Shown: positions 36,035 to 46,038, counted from the first letter of the stretch. The stretch is DNA of 64,000 bases from Rhodococcus sp. HNM0563 (GCF_012726195.1 NZ_JAASAF010000003.1:310001-374000); one strand, 5' to 3'. Notes: generated from the letters alone by a model not told the origin. A program made the numbers and translations.

Positions 36035-37186
36035 TTATCCCAGAGCCTGCTCGATATCGGCCAGCAGATCCGCGACATCCTCGATGCCGACGGAGAGCCG
36101 CACGAGGTCGTCCGGCACCTCGAGCGCCGAGCCCGCCGTCGACGCGTGCGTCATGGCACCCGGGTGCTCGATCAGCGACTCGACGCCGCCGAGCGACTCG
36201 GCGAGGGTGAATATCTCCGTGCGCTTGCAGAAGTCGAGCGCAGCCTGCCGTCCCCCGGCCAGACGCACCGAGATCATGCCGCCGAATCGACGCATCTGCT
36301 TGGCAGCAGCCTCATGACCGGGATGCGACTCGAGACCGGGATACAGCACCGACGTGACCGCCTTGTGCCCGGAGAGCGCATCGACGATCTTCTCGGCGTT
36401 GTCGCTGTGCCGCTCCATCCGCACCGCGAGGGTCTTGATACCGCGCAGCGTGAGGAAGGCGTCGAACGGCCCGGGCACCGCACCCGCGCCGTTCTGCAGG
36501 AACGCGAATGCGGTGTCGAGTTCCTCGTCGTTCGCCACGAGCGCTCCCCCGACGACGTCGGAGTGACCACCGATGTACTTGGTGGTCGAGTGCAGCACGA
36601 CGTCGGCGCCGAGCGACAGCGGCTGCTGCAGGTACGGCGACGCGAACGTGTTGTCGACGACGAGTTTTGCGCCGCCGGTATGTGCGATGTCGGCGAGCGC
36701 AGCGATGTCGCCGATGTTGAGCAGCGGGTTGGTGGGGGTTTCGACCCACACGAGTTTGGTGTTCGGTCGCAGGGCCGCGCGCACCTCGTCGAGATCGTTG
36801 ACCGCGGCGGGCGTGTACTCGATGCCCCACTGCGTGAAGACCTTGTCGATGAGCCGGAACGTGCCACCGTAGGCGTCATTGGGGATGACGAGGTGGTCGC
36901 CGGGCCGCAGCGCCGAACGCAGCAGGCAGTCGGTGGCCGCCATACCCGAACCGAATGCGCGACCGTAGGCGCCGCCTTCGAGCGCTGCGAGATTCGCTTC
37001 GAGGGGGCGGCGAGTGGGGTTGCCGGTCCGCGCGTATTCGAAGCCGTTGCGCATTTCACCGACGCCGTCTTGAGCGAACGTCGACGACGCATAGATCGGC
37101 ACGTTGACCGCGCCGGTCTGAGGGTCGGGCTCGAAGCCTGCATGGATAGCGCGTGTGGCGAAACCGTGCTGTGTGTTGTCCGTCAT
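36035..37186 (-). CDS. metB: Cystathionine gamma-synthase/lyase-type Cys/Met metabolism enzyme
   Basis: 383 residues of the Cys/Met PLP family. The PLP lysine is K203 in LHSTTKYIGGHSD. SSTFAQDGV and YARTGNPTRRPLE are family motifs. The M. tuberculosis counterpart Rv1079 is named metB, but such enzymes can act as cystathionine gamma-lyase. Its position 15 bases after cbs on the same strand favours a role in reverse transsulfuration (homocysteine to cysteine). ATG 37186 has only a weak Shine-Dalgarno (AGGAC at distance). A strong stem-loop follows the stop. Confidence 0.92.
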   Translation of the reverse strand: MTDNTQHGFATRAIHAGFEPDPQTGAVNVPIYASSTFAQDGVGEMRNGFEYARTGNPTRRPLEANLAALEGGAYGRAFGSGMAATDCLLRSALRPGDHLVIPNDAYGGTFRLIDKVFTQWGIEYTPAAVNDLDEVRAALRPNTKLVWVETPTNPLLNIGDIAALADIAHTGGAKLVVDNTFASPYLQQPLSLGADVVLHSTTKYIGGHSDVVGGALVANDEELDTAFAFLQNGAGAVPGPFDAFLTLRGIKTLAVRMERHSDNAEKIVDALSGHKAVTSVLYPGLESHPGHEAAAKQMRRFGGMISVRLAGGRQAALDFCKRTEIFTLAESLGGVESLIEHPGAMTHASTAGSALEVPDDLVRLSVGIEDVADLLADIEQALG

Positions 37187-37201
37187 TGTGAAATCGGTGT
37201 C

Positions 37202-38587
37202 CTATCGGCCTTCGGAGATGAAACCAAGCAGATCGTGGCGGGTGATGACGCCGACAGGTTTGCCGTCGTCGATCACCATGAGCGCATCGGTGTCGCCGAA
37301 CGCCTTCGTCGCGGAAGCGATCGACTCACCGACACCGATATTGGGCAGCGGCGGGCTCATGTGCTTCTCGACGGAGTCGGCGAGGTTCGCGCGTCCTTCG
37401 AAGACGGCGCTGAGCAGTTCTCGTTCGCTGACCGAACCGGCGACCTCGCCCGCGGTGACGGGTGGTTCGGCACCGACGACGGGCATCTGCGAGACGCCGT
37501 ACTCGCGGAGGATCTCGATTGCGTCGCGCACAGTTTCGGAGGGGTGAGTGTGCACGAGCGCGGGCAGGTCGCCGGACTTGCCGCGTAGCACGTCGCCGAC
37601 TGTGGAGTCGTCGGGCTTGCCGTCGAGCGGAGCGCGCAGGAAGCCGTACGACGCCATCCACTTGTCGTTGAAGATCTTCGACAGGTATCCGCGCCCACCG
37701 TCGGGCAGCAGCACCACGACGACGGCCTCGGGGCCTTCACGCTCGGCAACCTCGAGCGCCGCGACCATCGCCATCCCGCACGAACCGCCGACGAGCAGAC
37801 CTTCCTCGCGCGCGAGGCGACGGGTCATCTCGAACGAGTCGGCGTCGGAAACGGCAATGATCTCGTCAGGGATGGCCGGGTCGTACGCGGCGGGCCAGAA
37901 GTCCTCGCCGACGCCTTCGACGAGGTACGGGCGGCCGGTGCCACCGGAGTACACGGAACCTTCGGGATCGGCGCCGATGACCTTGACCTTGCCGCCCGAC
38001 ACCTCCTTGAGGTAGCGGCCGGTGCCGCTGATGGTGCCGCCGGTGCCGACGCCCGCGACGAAGTGGGTGATCTTGCCGTCGGTGTCGTTCCAGATCTCGG
38101 GGCCAGTGGTCTCGTAGTGACTCTCGGGACCACCCGGGTTGGCGTACTGGTTCGGCTTCCAGCCGCCGGGCAGTTCGCGGGCGAGCCGGTCGGAAACGGT
38201 GTAGTAGCTGTCAGGGTGCTCCGGCGGCACCGCGGTCGGGCACACCACCACTTCGGCACCGTAGGCCTTGAGCACGTTGCGCTTGTCCTCGCTGACCTTG
38301 TCGGGGCAGACGAACACGCACTTGTATCCGCGCTGCTGGGCGACGAGAGCCAGACCGATCCCGGTGTTTCCGGAGGTCGGTTCGACGATCGTGCCGCCCG
38401 GCTTCAGTTCGCCCGAGGCCTCGGCCGCGTCGATCATCTTGACGGCGATGCGGTCTTTCGAGCTACCGCCGGGGTTGAGGTACTCGATCTTCGCTGCCAC
38501 CAGCGCCGATCCAGGTTTGACCACCGAGTTGAGTTTGACCAGGGGGGTATTTCCGATGAGGTCGACAACAGAATCCGCGATGCGCAT
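37202..38587 (-). CDS. cbs: Cystathionine beta-synthase
   Basis: 461 residues. The N-terminal PLP domain has Lys44 in NPGGSSKDRIA, EPTSGNTGIGLA and GVGTGGTISGTGRYLKE. Two CBS domains follow (about 335-460) with VHTHPSETVRDAIEILREYG and DALMVIDDGKPVGVITRHD. It condenses serine and homocysteine to cystathionine. Co-transcribed with metB, so both halves of reverse transsulfuration are encoded together. There is no heme-binding N-terminal extension as in the human enzyme. ATG 38587 has a poor Shine-Dalgarno. Confidence 0.96.
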   Translation of the reverse strand: MRIADSVVDLIGNTPLVKLNSVVKPGSALVAAKIEYLNPGGSSKDRIAVKMIDAAEASGELKPGGTIVEPTSGNTGIGLALVAQQRGYKCVFVCPDKVSEDKRNVLKAYGAEVVVCPTAVPPEHPDSYYTVSDRLARELPGGWKPNQYANPGGPESHYETTGPEIWNDTDGKITHFVAGVGTGGTISGTGRYLKEVSGGKVKVIGADPEGSVYSGGTGRPYLVEGVGEDFWPAAYDPAIPDEIIAVSDADSFEMTRRLAREEGLLVGGSCGMAMVAALEVAEREGPEAVVVVLLPDGGRGYLSKIFNDKWMASYGFLRAPLDGKPDDSTVGDVLRGKSGDLPALVHTHPSETVRDAIEILREYGVSQMPVVGAEPPVTAGEVAGSVSERELLSAVFEGRANLADSVEKHMSPPLPNIGVGESIASATKAFGDTDALMVIDDGKPVGVITRHDLLGFISEGR

Positions 38588-38635
38588 ACCACCATGTTCT
38601 CAGACATCGGTTGTCGAGGGCCTCTCGGCCATACG

Positions 38636-38674
38636 ACAGCGGCCGGACCACCGCATAGGTGGTCCGGCCGCTGT
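38636..38674 (-). terminator. Stem-loop after the Bax inhibitor-1 gene
   Basis: Seventeen-base perfect arms (38636-38652, 38658-38674) with loop GCATA, 11 bases after the stop codon at 38686. Confidence 0.75.
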
Positions 38675-38685
38675 GCGGCTGAAGA

Positions 38686-39537
38686 CTAGTCGCTCTGGAA
38701 GTAGCTGAGCAGTCGAAGGATCTCGACGTACAGCCAGACCAGGGTGACGGTGAGACCGAAGGCCACGCCCCACGCAGCCTTCTCCGGCGCCTGGGCGCGG
38801 ATCAGCTGGTCAGCGGCGTCGAAGTCCAGCAGGAAGCTGAACGCGGCGATGCCGATGCACACGAGGCTGAAGATGATGGCGAGAGCGCCACCGTCGCGCA
38901 GGCCGAGCCCGCCGTCGATGAAGAAGCTCGCGACCAGGTTGCCGAGTGCGAGAACCAGGACACCGACCAGTGCGCCGACGATCATGCGGGTCAGCCGCGG
39001 CGTGACGCGGATCGCGCCTGTGCGGTAGACGACGAGCATGCCGAAGAACACGCCGAACGTGCCGAGGACCGCCTGAGCGATCAGCGTCGAACCGCCGGCG
39101 CCACCGAAGGTGATGTCGGTGAACATGAACGACAGCGCGCCGAGGAAGAAGCCTTCTGCGACCGCGTAGGCCAGGACGATGGCCGGGTTGTCCATCTTCC
39201 GGCCGAATGTGGCGACGAGGACGAGGACGAGACCGATCAGGCCGCCGCCGACCACAAAGGGCAGAGCCAGGCCGGTATTGGAATTGACCAGTACGTACGA
39301 GATCAGCGCCGTGACGGCGAGCACGCCGAGCGTGATGCCGGTCTTGGTGACGACGTCGTCGATGGTCATGGACCGCTGATCTGTGGGACGCGCCCACGGA
39401 TCGGCAGGCGCGTATTGCGGCTGTCCGAATTGCTGGGTTACCTGAGCGGCGCCCGCTGTAGCAGAGCCGAATGAGGCGTATCCGCCGCCCTCTTGCTTGG
39501 GCAGGTTGCGGAACACCGGATTGCTGGTGGTGCGCAC
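38686..39537 (-). CDS. Bax inhibitor-1/YccA family membrane protein
   Basis: 283 residues. An N-terminal cytoplasmic part of about 65 residues rich in Gln/Pro/Ala precedes seven hydrophobic helices, ending in the charged LRLLSYFQSD tail. The conserved acidic residue region FSFLLDFDAADQLI fits BI-1 proteins, which form pH-sensitive calcium leak channels in some bacteria. GTG 39537 (VRTTSNPVFRNLPKQ) has a GAAGGGAAG Shine-Dalgarno; a longer in-frame start to 39621 lacks one. The long N-terminus is common in actinobacterial members. Confidence 0.88.
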   Translation of the reverse strand: MRTTSNPVFRNLPKQEGGGYASFGSATAGAAQVTQQFGQPQYAPADPWARPTDQRSMTIDDVVTKTGITLGVLAVTALISYVLVNSNTGLALPFVVGGGLIGLVLVLVATFGRKMDNPAIVLAYAVAEGFFLGALSFMFTDITFGGAGGSTLIAQAVLGTFGVFFGMLVVYRTGAIRVTPRLTRMIVGALVGVLVLALGNLVASFFIDGGLGLRDGGALAIIFSLVCIGIAAFSFLLDFDAADQLIRAQAPEKAAWGVAFGLTVTLVWLYVEILRLLSYFQSD

Positions 39538-39675
39538 CGTGCACTTCCCTTCTGATGGTTCGCTTCTGTCCGTTGAACCTGGTTGTCCATTGAACGAGGC
39601 AGCCGCGACGAAAGTTCCCACCGCGGAGCGGACCGTCTTCTGATGCCGCAGAGCGACCCCCGGACAAACCGGACT

Positions 39676-40806
39676 CTACCGGGTGCGGACCGATCGGGTC
39701 ACGGTGAACTTGCGGTTACGACCCGCAACGGTCGTGCGGCCGACCAGTCCTTGCAGGTGGCGGTGGTAGCCGAGGTTGGAGTTGTGCACGGTCCACAGTT
39801 CACCGCCGTCACGCAGGATGCGCGCAGCCGATTCGAACATCTTCTCCGCGATACCGGTGTGCACCGCAGCACCGATGTGGAATGGCGGGTTGCACACCAC
39901 GACGTCGACGGACGCATCGGGTAGCGAGGATGCGACGTCGTCGCGGAGAGTCTCGATGCGGTCGGCCAGACCGTTGGCGGCGGCGGTCGCAGCGGCGGAG
40001 GCCACCGCCGAGGCGGACTGATCGGTCGCGATGATTCGCGCCGACGGCCGAATCCTGGCCAGCTCCGCGGCGAGGATTCCGGTGCCACATCCGAGGTCAA
40101 CCGCCACACCGATGTTCCGCGGGGTCTGACGAAGGAAGTCGAGGAGGTAGCGGGTCCCGATGTCGAGGCGCGGCCCTGCGAAGACCGCACCGTGCGCGAC
40201 GACGGTCAGATCGAGGTCGGTCAGCGTCTCGGTGACCGGATAGGTCGGCGTCCCGGGAATCGGCGTCCGGGCTCTGAGGACCCTCGACTTCTGCCGCCCC
40301 CGCGATGCCTGGACCTCGCCGAACGACCGGCCGAGGACGTCGTTCATGGCAATGGTGATGTGTTTGTCCCGTCCACCCGCGAACACAGCGACCTCGGGTG
40401 TTGCATACCGGGCGACGGCTTCCGCGATCTCGGTGAGAGCACTGAGCGATCGGGGCAGCTGCAGAAGTACCACCTGCGCGCCGGTCAGGAGCTCCTCGCT
40501 CAGTTCGCCGGAGGTGAAGCGGTCCAGCATGCCTTCACGGTCGGCGTTCGCGGCCAATGCGCGTTCGGCGACGATCGAATCCTGGTGAACGCGCAATCCG
40601 AACGCATCGTGTCGGGCAGCGGTACCGAGGGTGAGCGCACCGAAGTGGTCGTCGATCACGACGACGGATCCGTCGTCCGCGGCCACGAGCGCGGCGTCCG
40701 CCTCGTCGAGAATCAGACGGTCCGCCGCGTCGACAGCAAGCAGATTGGGCGCTTCCACATCAGGGAAGCGCCGCAACCTGTCGAACAACTCGCTGTTTAT
40801 GAGCAC
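39676..40806 (-). CDS. RsmC/RlmG-like rRNA guanine-N2 methyltransferase
   Basis: 376 residues. The C-terminal half is a class I SAM methyltransferase with VDLGCGTGILAAEL (motif I) and the catalytic VVCNPPFHIG (motif IV), as in RsmC and RlmG, which modify 16S G1207 or 23S G1835. The N-terminal half is a degenerate, non-catalytic copy-like domain (VVVIDDHFGALTLG, VFAGGRDKHIT), also typical of that group. GTG 40806 overlaps the 3' end of the upstream lipoprotein gene by ten bases, suggesting co-transcription. The exact rRNA target is not deducible. Confidence 0.82.
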   Translation of the reverse strand: MLINSELFDRLRRFPDVEAPNLLAVDAADRLILDEADAALVAADDGSVVVIDDHFGALTLGTAARHDAFGLRVHQDSIVAERALAANADREGMLDRFTSGELSEELLTGAQVVLLQLPRSLSALTEIAEAVARYATPEVAVFAGGRDKHITIAMNDVLGRSFGEVQASRGRQKSRVLRARTPIPGTPTYPVTETLTDLDLTVVAHGAVFAGPRLDIGTRYLLDFLRQTPRNIGVAVDLGCGTGILAAELARIRPSARIIATDQSASAVASAAATAAANGLADRIETLRDDVASSLPDASVDVVVCNPPFHIGAAVHTGIAEKMFESAARILRDGGELWTVHNSNLGYHRHLQGLVGRTTVAGRNRKFTVTRSVRTR

Positions 40807-41159
40807 TGCCCCTTACCGGCGTCCTCGATGGCCTTGAGAGTATCGGCCTGTTCTTCCTCACTCAGGTTCTCCCATTCCGGGAGCTGCTGCTGAGCTTCAG
40901 CGACCGCGGACGCTGCCGCAGCGCGATCCTGACCCCATTCCTCGAGCTCGTCGAGGTACGGGAGCATGGCCGCGCAGTTGTCCTCGTAGCTGTCGCCGAG
41001 GTTCACCGCGGGGCTGCTCGGAGTGCCGGACTCGGCCGATGGAGAGGTGGTCGTCGTGGTGGTGTCCTCGGTCGAGTCGGATGCCTCGTCCGAGGATCCG
41101 CACGCCGCCGCCAGCAGGACCACGCCCGCACCGAGCAGCGCCGCGAGAGTCTTCTTCAT
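40797..41159 (-). CDS. Small lipoprotein
   Basis: 120 residues. Signal peptide MKKTLAALLGAGVVLLAAAC with a lipobox ending AAAC, then an acidic Ser/Thr-rich linker and a small helical domain with two cysteines (DNCAAMLPYLDELEEWG and the C-terminal KGQCS), probably a disulfide. GAGAAGTGG precedes ATG 41159. No family recognised. The 3' end overlaps the methyltransferase gene, and the 5' end is divergent from pknK. Confidence 0.75.
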   Translation of the reverse strand: MKKTLAALLGAGVVLLAAACGSSDEASDSTEDTTTTTTSPSAESGTPSSPAVNLGDSYEDNCAAMLPYLDELEEWGQDRAAAASAVAEAQQQLPEWENLSEEEQADTLKAIEDAGKGQCS

Positions 41160-41319
41160 GTGTGTGTCCACTTCTCGTCGCAGTGTCGTTTTCGTCCGGG
41201 TCGTCGGTTTCGTCGACGCGTCCCGGCGGCACAAAGGTAATCGAGTCCCGTGAAGCGATAAGCGCCGGGCGTACACCCAGCGGGACTATCCTGGAGAAAC
41301 CCCTGAACGAGGCACCCTG

Positions 41320-44300
41320 ATGACCGAGAACGACCCGCTTGCCACCCGAGCCGCGCCGGTCCTGACCGCGAACGAGGCCGACACCGTTCGGGCATTGGCG
41401 GCTGCCGGATTCACCGATCCGGAAGAGATCGGTCGCGGCGGTTTCGGTGTGGTCTACCGATGCCGACAGGAATCGCTCGACCGTACAGTGGCGGTGAAAA
41501 TTCTCAGCACCACCCTCGATCCCGACAACATGGACCGGTTTCTGCGGGAGCAACGCGTAATGGGCCGGTTGTCGGGCCATCCGCACATCGTCACCGTGCT
41601 CCAAGCAGGCACCGGCGGCACCGGGCTGCCGTATCTCGTGATGCACTACCATCCGCACGACTCCCTCGAGGCACGGATTCGCAGACACGGTCCGCTGGAG
41701 TGGCCAGAAGCGGTGCGCTTGGGAATCAAGGTCGCGGGAGCGCTCGAAACCGCGCACCGGAACGACGTACTGCACCGCGACGTGAAGCCGGGCAACATCC
41801 TGATCACCGAATACGGCGAGCCTCAACTCACCGATTTCGGCATCGCACGGGTCGGCGGGGGTTTTCGCACCTCCTCCGGAGCAATCACCGGATCGCCCGC
41901 GTTCACAGCTCCCGAGATTCTGCGCGGTGACAATCCCGCAGCCGCGGCGGATGTATACGGGCTTGCGGCGACCCTGTTCTGCGCGATCACCGGCCACGCC
42001 GCTTACGAGCGCCGCGAAGGCGAGAAGGTCGTTGCGCAATTCCTTCGGATCACGTCGGAGCCCATCCCGGATCTCCGGGGCGGCGGACTCCCCGACGCGC
42101 TCTGCGAGGTACTCGAACGCGGAATGTCGACCGACCCCGCAGGACGTCCACAGACCGCCATGGATTTCGGGGAGGAGCTTCAGCAACTCGAACGCAACTT
42201 CGGGCTGCCCGTCGACGACATGGCATTACCCGAGGACGCTCCCGGGCCCTCTCTGCCTGCAGCGCTGCCGTCGACCTCCTCGACAAGCGACTCGGGACGC
42301 CTCCCGTCGACGTCGTTCACATCACCGTCGACCTCACCTGCGACTCGCTTCCGTCCTCCGGCCGCCAACAGGCCACTGATCGACCGCACCCGGTTGATCG
42401 ATCTGCTGCGAGCGGGCCGGCGGCGCAGGCTCACCGCGATCCACGCGCCCACCGGCTTCGGTAAGTCGACCCTCGCCGCCCAATGGCGCGACGTTCTCGT
42501 CGGAGAGGGAATCCCGGTCGCGTGGCTCACCGTCGACAGCGACGACAACAACGTCCTGTGGTTCCTGACCCACCTGATCGAGGCGATCAGACAAGTGCGT
42601 CCACATCTGAGCCGTCAGCTCGCGCAGATCCTCGAATCCCACGGCGACGATGCCGAGCGATACGTGCTGAGCACATTGATCGACGATCTGCACAGCAACA
42701 AGGTGCAGACCACCTTGATGATCGACGACTGGCATCGGATCACCTCGCCGGAGACGATCGCCGCGCTGGACTTCCTCCTCGAGCGCGGGTGCCACCATCT
42801 GCAGATCGTGGTCACCAGTCGCACTCAGGCCGGACTGCCGTTGAGCCGCATGCGGATGCGCGACGAACTCGTCGAACTCGATTCGAGTGTCCTGCGATTC
42901 GACACAGACGAATCCGATTCCTTCCTGCGCGAAGTGAGCGGGCTGCATCTCGACCGCGAAGATGTCCAGGATCTCAACCGCTCCACCGAGGGGTGGGCCG
43001 CGGCGCTACAGCTCGCGTCGTTGTCGTTGCGCGACAGCGACGATCCGACAGGGATGATCGAGAACATCACCGGACGCCACCATGCAATCGGCGAATTCCT
43101 CGCCGACAACGTTCTTTCCACACTCGAGCCAAAGGTCTACGAGTTCTTGTTGTCGACGTCGATCACCGAATCCATCAGCGGTAGCCTTGCTTCGACCCTC
43201 ACCGGGAATCCACGGGCGCAGGCGATGCTCGAGGAGATCGAGCAGCGAGACCTGTTCCTGCGACACGTCGACGACGAACGCGTCTGGTTCCGCTACCACC
43301 ACATGTTCCTCGACTTTCTCCGCCGTCGCCTCGAACACGACAGGCCCGAGCGGATTCCCGAATTGCATCACCTTGCCGCGCAGTGGTTCGCGCGTCACCA
43401 CATGCTGCGCGAGTCGGTCGATCATGCACTGGCCTCCGACGACACCCGGTTCGCGCTGGACCTCGTGGCCACCGACGGCATGAATCTGATGGAACACGGT
43501 CGCATGACGACGTTGCTCACGCTCATCGAAAAGCTCCCGCACCGCGCGGTGTCGGACGATCCACGCCTTCAACTCTCGTGTTCGTGGGCGAACGGCGCTC
43601 TGCAACGAAGCGACAAGGCCAGGACCGCACTCGATGCCGCTCGCGACGCACTCGAACGGAGCGCACTTCCCGCAGCGGAGACCGAATCGCTTCGTATCGA
43701 GATGGACGTGGCCGAAGCAGCAATCCTCATGAACGCCGATCAAGCTGCCGACATCGACCGGCTCATCGCACCGTGCCTGGAATCCGCCGACACGCTGCGT
43801 CCGTGGGTGGTGGCCGCCGCCGCCGTATTCGCCAGCTACACCGCCCTCTTCCGCTTCGACTTCGAGGCCGCCCAACGGTGGCAGGAATGGGCCGAACCGT
43901 ATCACCAGAGCACCAAGGGGCCGTTCGCCGGAATCTATGGGGAATGCCTGTCCGGGATCGCTGCCAGCGAACTGCTCGATGTGGCGGTCGCCGAGAAGCG
44001 CTTTCGTTCGGCGCTGCGCACCGCACGCCACAGCGGCGGCGTGCATTCCCATGGCGGCCGGCTCGCGGCTGCGATGCTCGGAGAGCTGCTCTACGAGCAG
44101 GGTCGGCTCGCAGAGGCCGAAGCACTTCTCGACGAAAGCGCCCAGCTCGGGATCGAAGGCGGCATTGCGGATTTCATGATTGCGCGGTTCGCCACCGCCG
44201 CACGATTGAAGATGCTGCGCGGTGATCGAGACGCGGCCGTCGCACTGCTGGACGAAGGCCTGCGGGCAGCCGCCACCCTCCATCTCCGGCGGCTACGCGC

Positions 44301-44817
44301 GCGCGTCGACAACGAACGCGTCAGGCTGGGCCTGTCCACGGCGCCGCGCGAAGCTCAGGAGATGCCGGCGACGGACCGTCCCGACACGGACGGCGTAGCC
44401 GAAGTGACCGCGCAGATCGAGGACGCCACCGCCATCCGCCTGTTGTACAACAGTGCAGATCCGGATTCGGTTGCCCACGCGGTCGACTGGGCGCAGCTGT
44501 GGTACCGGCGCACCGACATCAACGGACGACGGCGTGCACACCTGCAGGCGGGCCGCCTGCTCGCGGCGTGTCTGCATGCAGCCGGACGGATCGAGGAGGC
44601 CGAGGAGATCCTCGCACCGGCCGTCGAGGTCTGCGGCGACCGCGGCATGCTCCGGTATCTCGTCGACGGTGGCACTCACGTCGTCGCCGTACTCACCTCG
44701 CTCCGCGACAGATTGCGCGAGGACCGCTGGCCGAAGGAATGGCCTGTCGTCGACGCAGCGTTCCTCGACGAGATGCTGCGACTCACCGAAACCGGAGAGA
44801 CCAGCGCCGAGCTCTGA
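41320..44817 (+). CDS. pknK: PknK-type Ser/Thr protein kinase with MalT-like ATPase and repeat domains
   Basis: 1165 residues. The N-terminal Hanks kinase has GRGGFGVVY (38-46), Lys60, HRDVKPGN (152-159), DFG (172-174) and APE, all intact. A Ser/Thr/Pro linker leads to a MalT/STAND-type P-loop (GFGKST near 380-386) and MIDDWH Walker B-like motif, then a long TPR-like helical region. No transmembrane helix, so it is soluble, like Rv3080c PknK. No C-terminal LuxR HTH is evident. ATG 41320 has GAGG at seven bases. PknK homologues adjust growth-phase transcription; the partner here is unknown. Confidence 0.92.
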   Translation: MTENDPLATRAAPVLTANEADTVRALAAAGFTDPEEIGRGGFGVVYRCRQESLDRTVAVKILSTTLDPDNMDRFLREQRVMGRLSGHPHIVTVLQAGTGGTGLPYLVMHYHPHDSLEARIRRHGPLEWPEAVRLGIKVAGALETAHRNDVLHRDVKPGNILITEYGEPQLTDFGIARVGGGFRTSSGAITGSPAFTAPEILRGDNPAAAADVYGLAATLFCAITGHAAYERREGEKVVAQFLRITSEPIPDLRGGGLPDALCEVLERGMSTDPAGRPQTAMDFGEELQQLERNFGLPVDDMALPEDAPGPSLPAALPSTSSTSDSGRLPSTSFTSPSTSPATRFRPPAANRPLIDRTRLIDLLRAGRRRRLTAIHAPTGFGKSTLAAQWRDVLVGEGIPVAWLTVDSDDNNVLWFLTHLIEAIRQVRPHLSRQLAQILESHGDDAERYVLSTLIDDLHSNKVQTTLMIDDWHRITSPETIAALDFLLERGCHHLQIVVTSRTQAGLPLSRMRMRDELVELDSSVLRFDTDESDSFLREVSGLHLDREDVQDLNRSTEGWAAALQLASLSLRDSDDPTGMIENITGRHHAIGEFLADNVLSTLEPKVYEFLLSTSITESISGSLASTLTGNPRAQAMLEEIEQRDLFLRHVDDERVWFRYHHMFLDFLRRRLEHDRPERIPELHHLAAQWFARHHMLRESVDHALASDDTRFALDLVATDGMNLMEHGRMTTLLTLIEKLPHRAVSDDPRLQLSCSWANGALQRSDKARTALDAARDALERSALPAAETESLRIEMDVAEAAILMNADQAADIDRLIAPCLESADTLRPWVVAAAAVFASYTALFRFDFEAAQRWQEWAEPYHQSTKGPFAGIYGECLSGIAASELLDVAVAEKRFRSALRTARHSGGVHSHGGRLAAAMLGELLYEQGRLAEAEALLDESAQLGIEGGIADFMIARFATAARLKMLRGDRDAAVALLDEGLRAAATLHLRRLRARVDNERVRLGLSTAPREAQEMPATDRPDTDGVAEVTAQIEDATAIRLLYNSADPDSVAHAVDWAQLWYRRTDINGRRRAHLQAGRLLAACLHAAGRIEEAEEILAPAVEVCGDRGMLRYLVDGGTHVVAVLTSLRDRLREDRWPKEWPVVDAAFLDEMLRLTETGETSAEL

Positions 44818-44835
44818 GTGCGGCACACTTCGAGC

Positions 44836-45846
44836 ATGACCAATCTCCCCGGAGACGTGCGCACACGGTTGTGGCGCGACGGTGTGCTCGTCGCGGACGG
44901 ATTCCCGCTCGACGACATCGCCGAGCATCTCTCGGACGAGCGCGCGTTGGTATGGGTGGACCTGCACGACCCTGGACACGCCCAGATGAGTGCACTCGCC
45001 GCCGAGCTGGAGTTCGACCCCCATGCCGTCGAGGACGCGGTGGCGCGAAGCGAGCGCACGAAGGCAACCCGCTATCCCACCCACACCTTCGTCACGGTGT
45101 ACGCGACCCACCTCGATCGACAACCCGGTCCCGGCACGGTCGAATCCCGCCTGCACACCACCCGGGTGTCGGCGTTCATACTGCCGCGCGGGATCGTCAC
45201 GGTGCGGCGCGGCGGGCCGTTCGACATCGACGAGGTCACGACACGATGGGACGATCACGCCGACCTCATGCAGTTCGGAACCGGCGCGCTCCTGCACGGA
45301 CTGCTCGACGTCATCGTGGACGGTCAATTCGAGACCATCCAAGCCCTCGACGACGCAATCGAGGACATCGAGGACGGACTCTTCGGCGACACACCGATGA
45401 CTCGCGAGACCCAGCACCGCATCTACCGCCTGCGCAAGGAACTGGTCCAGCTCAGGCGTGTCGTACTTCCGATGCGCGAGGTCGTGACCGCGGTGATGCG
45501 TCACCGCGCCGAGACCGGCAACCCTGCAGAACTCGACGGTTGGTACACCGACCTCTACGACCACGTGATCCGGGCGACGGAATGGACCGAATCGCTGCGC
45601 GACATGGTGACCACGTTGTTCGAAACGAACCTGTCGCTGCAGGATGCGCGCTTGAACACGGTCATGAAGAAGCTCACCGGGTGGGCCGCCATCATCGCGG
45701 TACCCACGGCAGTCACGGGCTGGTACGGCATGAACGTGCCCTACCCGGGCTTCGATCAGCCGTGGGGTGTGCTCGTCAGCGCCTGCGTCATCGCAGGGTC
45801 GGCGGGACTGCTGTATCTGCTGTTCAAGCGGCGCGACTGGCTCTGA
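44836..45846 (+). CDS. corA: CorA-family divalent cation transporter
   Basis: 336 residues. A large cytoplasmic N-terminal domain is followed by two C-terminal helices. The pore signature YGMNVPYPGF (GMN at 298-300) ends the first. The final KRRDWL matches the CorA C-terminus. It probably carries Mg2+; ZntB-type Zn2+ export is less likely given the GMN context. ATG 44836 is used; GTG 44818 directly after the pknK stop is the alternative. It may be cotranscribed with pknK. Confidence 0.93.
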   Translation: MTNLPGDVRTRLWRDGVLVADGFPLDDIAEHLSDERALVWVDLHDPGHAQMSALAAELEFDPHAVEDAVARSERTKATRYPTHTFVTVYATHLDRQPGPGTVESRLHTTRVSAFILPRGIVTVRRGGPFDIDEVTTRWDDHADLMQFGTGALLHGLLDVIVDGQFETIQALDDAIEDIEDGLFGDTPMTRETQHRIYRLRKELVQLRRVVLPMREVVTAVMRHRAETGNPAELDGWYTDLYDHVIRATEWTESLRDMVTTLFETNLSLQDARLNTVMKKLTGWAAIIAVPTAVTGWYGMNVPYPGFDQPWGVLVSACVIAGSAGLLYLLFKRRDWL

Positions 45847-45876
45847 TCACTGCACCTTCGGATCCGAGCGACGCAC

Positions 45877-46038
45877 TCAGATGAGTACGAGGATCAAGAC
45901 GATGATCAGTACTACGACGATGACTGCTGCGATCACCGACGCCACGGACGCACGACGCTTGCCCGCGCCGCTGCGCACCAGTTCGGGGTCGGCGTCCGGC
46001 GCATCACCGATGGGGTCTTCGTCGTTCGATCGAGACAT
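45877..46038 (-). CDS. 53-residue membrane peptide
   Basis: MSRSNDEDPIGDAPDADPEL, a basic SGAGKRRAS, then one very hydrophobic helix (VIAAVIVVVLIIVLILVLI) to the C-terminus. Charge pattern suggests an N-in tail-anchored topology. ATG 46038 has an excellent Shine-Dalgarno (GGGAGG, five bases away). It converges with corA and is divergent from csbD. No family recognised. Confidence 0.7.
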   Translation of the reverse strand: MSRSNDEDPIGDAPDADPELVRSGAGKRRASVASVIAAVIVVVLIIVLILVLI

